From: a virus | Direction: 5' to 3' (one strand) | DNA: 64,000 nt | IMG/VR virus record: IMGVR_UViG_3300045994_000055 | Location: 62,001 to 126,000 of that record | In this document: positions 59,915 through 64,000 of the stretch, piece after piece | Position numbering within the stretch: the first letter of the stretch is position 1 | Layout: the number at the start of each line of letters is the position of its first letter | Program-made: the position numbers and the translations under genes | Notes under the pieces: model-generated | The model's input: the letters and a program-made list of their open reading frames with translations, nothing else | The model's database searches: none | What the model was told of the DNA's origin: nothing

Positions 59915-62900
59915 ATGGCATTAGTTTCCCCAGGTCAACAAATTACTGTATCTGACGAAAGTCAATACGTACCAGGCGCAGTTGGATCAGTCCCACTTAT
60001 CATTCTTGCTACTGCACAAGACAAAACAAACCCATCCGGCACAACGGCAAGTGGCACTATTAAAGCCAACGCTGGCAAGCTTCAAATGTTTACTGGTCAA
60101 CGTGACTTAGTAAGCAACTTAGGTTACCCAATCTTCAAGCAAAGCTCGTCAGGCACACCGCTGCACGGTGACGAGCGCAACGAATACGGCTTAATGGCTG
60201 CTTATAGCACATTAGGTCTAGCTAACAAGGCATATGTTTTACGTGCTGATGTTGATATTGCACAATTAGATGCAACAGCAGTTCGCCCAACCGGCACAGT
60301 TGCAAATGGCACTAACTGGTTTGATTTATCTACAACAGATTTTGGTGTTTATGAGTGGAACGCAACTACTGCGGTTTACACCAAGGTTAAACCAACAGTG
60401 TATACTTCGGCTGCTGATATAGATGCTGGTACTGGCTACCCACTAGAGAGCGTTGGTTCCATTGGTAGTTACGGTGTATCATTGGCATCAGTCAGCGGTA
60501 CTGCTTGGACAGTGCTTTACAAAAATTCTGCAAATGCATGGGTTGTAGTTGGAAGCTCTGCATGGACTGCATCGCACCCTACCATTAAAGGAACAACTCC
60601 ATCCGTTGCCGTTGCAATCGGTGATGTAGTTACTGTAAATGCAACTTTAGTAACGATGACTAGTGCAACATTGGCTGGCGCAGTTACTGATATCAATAAT
60701 GCTGGCATTGCTAATGTCACCGCAGCATTAGTGTCTGGTCACATTGAGTTATATACTTCGGCTACTGGTACTATAGTTGTTTCTGGTGCTGCATCTATTC
60801 TTGGTATCGCTGACGGACAATATTATAGTCCAATTACCAGCTTTGGTTCTTACGTGCAGATTCCAAATTGGAGAAGTACAGATACACAGCCACACCCAAG
60901 TGGTAGCGTTTATATTAAAACTACGACAACTGGTTCTGGTGCAAATATTAGCATTAGTAAATATAGTACCGCATCTTCAAGTTGGATAGCAGTATCAACA
61001 CCGTTGTATGCTACTATCCCAACAGCAACTTATGGCTTAGACCCAGCGGGTGGTGGCTATGGTATCGCAGCTGGTACAGTGTTTGTCCGTTACGATGTGG
61101 ACTCCAATGGTATCGCTAATTACAAACCGTTCGTTAAGTACTCTACTGGTGCAACAAAGATAGTTGCAAACGTAGTGGGAAATACTCCGTTTACATCAGG
61201 TGACACGTTTACATTGCGCACTACATCAATTGGTACCAATGCATTAACAACTTACACGATTACTTTGAATGGTACAAACCGTGCAGCATTCGCATCTGCT
61301 ATTTCAGCAGCTAATATCCCAGAAATTACATCTGCGGTAGAATCTACTGGTGCTATCAGCATCACACACAAATATGGTGGTGTGATTGTATTGCAAGGTG
61401 CCGTGGCTGGTCAAGCTGGATTTACTACTAGTATCCAAGGTGTCTCACCTACTGCTACTGGTTTAAGCTTGTCGTCTTGGACTCCATTGCAGTACACATA
61501 CAGCACGACAGAACCAACACAAAATCCTGTAGACGGTACATTATGGTACTACGGATCGGCGACTGAAATCGATGTGATGATTAATACATTGACTGGTTGG
61601 AAGGGTTATCATCAAGAAGCGTCTGATGCTCGTGGCTTTGTGTTAACTGATACAGACCCAACAGGCGTTATTGTTTCTGCAAGCAAGCCTACTTCCCAAA
61701 CAGACAGCACGGCTTTGGTAGCTGGGGACTTATGGTTAGATACAAGTGATCTTGAAAACTGGCCAGCACTTTCCCGTTACACTGGTAGCATCTGGACAAA
61801 GATTGACAACACTGACCAAGTATCGCAAAACGGTGTCATCTTCGCTGATGCACGTTGGGGAATTGATGGCGCAACAAATATCATTAACGGTGAAATGCCA
61901 GCTATTACTGCTTTGGCTAACAGTGCATACTTGGATGCTGATGCTCCTGACGCACGCCTGTACCCACGTGGTATGATTATGGTTAACACTCGCCGTTCTG
62001 GTTACAATGTCAAACGTTTCGTAAGCAACTACTTCAATGACACGAGCTTCCCTAACTCAGTTATTCCAGCAGTTAAAGATGCTTGGGTTTCTGCAAGCGG
62101 ATTAAAGAACAATGGTTCTATGTACGCTGGTCACCAAGCACAACGTCATATGATTGTTGCCGCTATGCGTGGTGCAGTTGATGGTTCTACTGAGATCCGT
62201 GAAGAACAATTCCAGTTCAACTTAATCGTTTGCCCTGGCTACCCTGAAGTTATTGCTAACATGGTTGCATTGAACAATGACCGCGTTAATACAGCGTTCA
62301 TCATTGGTGATACACCAATGCGTCTTGCTCCTAATGGTGTTGATTTGGTTAACTGGTCCAACAATGCAGACAATGCAACTGGCTTAAGCACTAACGACCC
62401 ATACCTAGGTGTTTACTACCCAGGTTGCGCTGAGACAAATGACGTTCAAGGTAATACAATCATTCAGCCAGCATCGCACATCATCCTACGCACATTTATC
62501 CACAGCGATAACATGAGCTACATGTGGTTTGCTCCAGCTGGTACACGTCGTGGTATGGTTGACAATGCTACAAGCGTTGGTTACATTGACTCTGCTACTG
62601 GTGAGTACAACCCAATTGGTGTTTCCCAAGGCTTGCGTGATACATTGTATGAAACACGTATCAACCCAATCACTAACTTGCCAGGTCTTGGTTTAGTTGT
62701 ATGGGGTCAGAAGACACGTAACCCAGTTGCAAGCAGCATGGACCGTGTTAACGTTGCACGTTTGGTTAACTACATCCGTACTATCCTTGCGCACGTTGGT
62801 AACGGCTTCTTGTTTGAACCAAACGACAAAATTACACGCGATCAAATCAAGACTATCATCTCTGGTGCAGTTAACGATTTAGTTGCAAAACGCGGCGTAT

Positions 62901-63058
62901 ACGACTACCTAGTTGTTTGCGACGAGTTCAATAACACACCTACACGTATTGCTCGTAATGAGTTGTATGTTGACGTTGCTATTGAGCCAATGAAGGACGT
63001 AGAGTTTATCTACATCCCAATTCGCTTGTACAATCCAGGAGACATTGCTAAGTTATAA
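59915..63058 (+). CDS. gp18: Tail sheath protein with large insertion
   Basis: A 1047-residue gp18 homologue (T4: 659). N-terminal part: VGSVPLIILATAQDKTNPSG and LMAAYSTLGLANKAYVLRAD. The conserved C-terminal sheath core starts near 690 (DARLYPRGMIMVNTRRSGYN) and includes NMSYMWFAPAGTRRGMVDNA, NPITNLPGLGLVVWGQKTR and MDRVNVARLVNYIRTIL, ending in the tube-facing YIPIRLYNPGD. Residues 130-620 are Ser/Thr/Gly-rich beta modules with no counterpart in T4, probably surface domains on the contracted sheath. TAA is followed at once by TAG. A hairpin terminator lies after it. Confidence 0.93.
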   Translation: MALVSPGQQITVSDESQYVPGAVGSVPLIILATAQDKTNPSGTTASGTIKANAGKLQMFTGQRDLVSNLGYPIFKQSSSGTPLHGDERNEYGLMAAYSTLGLANKAYVLRADVDIAQLDATAVRPTGTVANGTNWFDLSTTDFGVYEWNATTAVYTKVKPTVYTSAADIDAGTGYPLESVGSIGSYGVSLASVSGTAWTVLYKNSANAWVVVGSSAWTASHPTIKGTTPSVAVAIGDVVTVNATLVTMTSATLAGAVTDINNAGIANVTAALVSGHIELYTSATGTIVVSGAASILGIADGQYYSPITSFGSYVQIPNWRSTDTQPHPSGSVYIKTTTTGSGANISISKYSTASSSWIAVSTPLYATIPTATYGLDPAGGGYGIAAGTVFVRYDVDSNGIANYKPFVKYSTGATKIVANVVGNTPFTSGDTFTLRTTSIGTNALTTYTITLNGTNRAAFASAISAANIPEITSAVESTGAISITHKYGGVIVLQGAVAGQAGFTTSIQGVSPTATGLSLSSWTPLQYTYSTTEPTQNPVDGTLWYYGSATEIDVMINTLTGWKGYHQEASDARGFVLTDTDPTGVIVSASKPTSQTDSTALVAGDLWLDTSDLENWPALSRYTGSIWTKIDNTDQVSQNGVIFADARWGIDGATNIINGEMPAITALANSAYLDADAPDARLYPRGMIMVNTRRSGYNVKRFVSNYFNDTSFPNSVIPAVKDAWVSASGLKNNGSMYAGHQAQRHMIVAAMRGAVDGSTEIREEQFQFNLIVCPGYPEVIANMVALNNDRVNTAFIIGDTPMRLAPNGVDLVNWSNNADNATGLSTNDPYLGVYYPGCAETNDVQGNTIIQPASHIILRTFIHSDNMSYMWFAPAGTRRGMVDNATSVGYIDSATGEYNPIGVSQGLRDTLYETRINPITNLPGLGLVVWGQKTRNPVASSMDRVNVARLVNYIRTILAHVGNGFLFEPNDKITRDQIKTIISGAVNDLVAKRGVYDYLVVCDEFNNTPTRIARNELYVDVAIEPMKDVEFIYIPIRLYNPGDIAKL

Positions 63059-63066
63059 TAGCATAT

Positions 63067-63090
63067 AATGGGACCTTAGCGGGTCCCATT
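63067..63090 (+). terminator. Hairpin after the sheath gene
   Basis: Nine pairs (AATGGGACC with GGTCCCATT) around TTAGCG, followed by TTAG, so termination may be partial, letting some transcripts reach gp19. Confidence 0.65.
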
Positions 63091-63105
63091 TAGCAGCATA
63101 ATTTA

Positions 63106-63113
63106 AGTAAATA
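63106..63113 (+). promoter_or_regulatory. Late promoter for the tube gene
   Basis: AGTAAATA, 18 bases before ATG 63132. Confidence 0.6.
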
Positions 63114-63131
63114 CATATATAGGAGATAAAG

Positions 63132-63749
63132 ATGGCAGTTTCGTCACTAACAAAGATTACAGTACCATTGGCTACTAGCCAAAGTGCATCTACCCAAGGC
63201 TTGTTAATGCCAAAGTTAAAGTATCGCTTCCGTGCTACTTTTGAAAACTTTGGTGTCAGTTCAGACAAGGCAGAATTAACAAAGCAAGTTGCGGATATTA
63301 AACGTCCCAACGTTACTTTTACACCATTTGCTATTGATGTTTACAACAGCAAAGTATGGTTACAAGGCAAGCCAGAATGGCAAGAAACAACTATCAACCT
63401 ACGCGACGACGCGGGTGGTAATATTTCTCGTCTAGTAGGCGAACAGATCCAGAAGCAATTCGACTTTGCTGAGCAAAGCAGTGCAGCATCTGGTATTGAC
63501 TACAAGTTTGTATTGCGTTACGAAGTATTAGACGGCGGCAACGGCGCTAACACTCCTACGGTATTAGAAACATGGGAACTATACGGTTGCCAATTATCTA
63601 GCGTTGACTACGGTGACATGAACTATGCTACCGCAGAAGCAGCGATGATTGCGTTAACTGTGCGCTTTGACAATGCAGTGCAAACACCTACAGGTACTGG
63701 TGTTGGTACAGCAGTTGGTCGTACATTAGGTTCGTTAACAACAGGTTAA
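63132..63749 (+). CDS. gp19: Tail tube protein
   Basis: A 205-residue gp19 homologue (T4: 163). LLMPKLKYRFRATFENFGVS, TKQVADIKRPNVTFTPFAID, YNSKVWLQGKPEWQETTINL and WELYGCQLSSVDYGDMNY are typical of tube proteins; the Ala/Thr-rich last 30 residues are extra. Its hexamers stack on the baseplate cap inside the sheath. AGGAG precedes the ATG. It follows gp18 as in T4 and is closed by a strong terminator. Confidence 0.92.
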   Translation: MAVSSLTKITVPLATSQSASTQGLLMPKLKYRFRATFENFGVSSDKAELTKQVADIKRPNVTFTPFAIDVYNSKVWLQGKPEWQETTINLRDDAGGNISRLVGEQIQKQFDFAEQSSAASGIDYKFVLRYEVLDGGNGANTPTVLETWELYGCQLSSVDYGDMNYATAEAAMIALTVRFDNAVQTPTGTGVGTAVGRTLGSLTTG

Positions 63750-63779
63750 TTACTGGCTAACCCCAGACGAAACACTCAT

Positions 63780-63806
63780 AAGCCCGGGTACATTCCGGGC
63801 TTTTTT
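63780..63806 (+). terminator. Terminator after the tube gene
   Basis: AAGCCCGG pairs with CCGGGCTT around GTACATT, followed by T6. Confidence 0.9.
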
Positions 63807-63812
63807 ACGAGC

Positions 63813-63820
63813 CATAAATA
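63813..63820 (+). promoter_or_regulatory. Late promoter
   Basis: CATAAATA, 18 bases before TTG 63839. Confidence 0.65.
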
Positions 63821-63838
63821 ATAGAGCAGGAGAATATT

Positions 63839-64000
63839 TTGGGTTTACTAGACGGGTTTTTAACACAGTTAAGCACTGGCGATCAGGTCAAAGACTTTTC
63901 TCACGCCTCTAAATTATTCCACGACGGTGATCAGAAGACCACAGGTAATGCGCTGTACCCTAAAATGGGATACATGTACCATGTGTACTTTGACATTGAT
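63839..64000 (+). CDS. Tail protein (tube-like), 5' part only
   Basis: The frame opens at TTG 63839-63841, with AGGAGA 5 bases upstream; no ATG lies before codon 40 in frame. Visible part: GLLDGFLTQLSTGDQVKDFS, HASKLFHDGDQKT, then LYPKMGYMYHVYFDID. The end resembles the first strands of tube-fold proteins of T4-like phages (gp19/gp54 type), and its place after gp18-gp19 agrees. It continues past the window. TTG start is unusual in this genome. Confidence 0.6.
   Translation, partial: MGLLDGFLTQLSTGDQVKDFSHASKLFHDGDQKTTGNALYPKMGYMYHVYFDID

Noticed and set aside
1-64000. Genome-wide recoding of UAG to an amino acid
   Set aside because: Apart from codon 3 of the PTH2-like gene, no structural or replication gene in the window contains an in-frame TAG, and three genes end in TAG with recognisable C-termini.

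Overview
The window is a 64 kb piece of a T4-like contractile-tailed phage (a distant or 'far-T4' myovirus). I recognise late sigma factor gp55, recombination nuclease gp46/gp47, portal gp20, prohead core, protease and scaffold (gp67-like, gp21, gp22), capsid gp23, necks gp13/gp14, sheath stabiliser gp15, sheath gp18, tube gp19, baseplate proteins (gp53-like, gp48/gp54-like, gp26-like) and dNMP kinase (gp1-like). The A+T-rich sequence, radical SAM genes and sulfotransferase-like genes resemble phages of aquatic Gram-negative bacteria; the host itself cannot be read from the sequence.

Layout. 1-2098 (minus): baseplate genes. 2164-9076 (plus): gp55, two tandem P-loop/sulfotransferase-like genes, gp47, gp46, a radical SAM/SPASM enzyme and a GIY-YIG protein. 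9077-9899: more than 800 bases with no convincing gene but many hairpins, a candidate large structured RNA. 9900-10969 (minus): gp26-like hub protein with a probable -1 frameshift extension. 11019-19840 (plus): tape measure and the portal-core-protease-scaffold-capsid head cluster. 19907-22589: a third P-loop protein and a B12-binding-type radical SAM protein. 22586-25240 (minus): small genes, including a peptidyl-tRNA-hydrolase-like gene with UAG as codon 3, a zinc-ribbon protein, a SLOG protein and a tRNA whose anticodon reads CUA. 25373-43749 (plus) and 43839-50105 (minus): two converging adhesin/fibre blocks, including a 2694-residue repetitive fibre. 50237-53888: MptE-like protein, Nudix hydrolase, gp15, gp14. 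53956-57661: tightly packed small, probably early genes. 57719-64000: gp13, dNMP kinase, HNH-type protein, gp18, gp19 and the start of another tail protein.

Transcription. Most structural units have an octamer NCTAAATA or TATAAATA about 18-45 bases before the first start codon, on both strands; this is the expected target of gp55. A second class, TTGACN-like boxes 17 bases from TANANT-like boxes, precedes gp55, the tRNA unit, the small-gene cluster and the kinase, and looks like host sigma-70 early promoters. The late promoter of the baseplate block lies inside the spacer of the gp55 sigma-70 promoter, suggesting feedback on gp55. Structural genes end almost always in TAA; UAG ends only three accessory genes, which matters because of the CUA tRNA.
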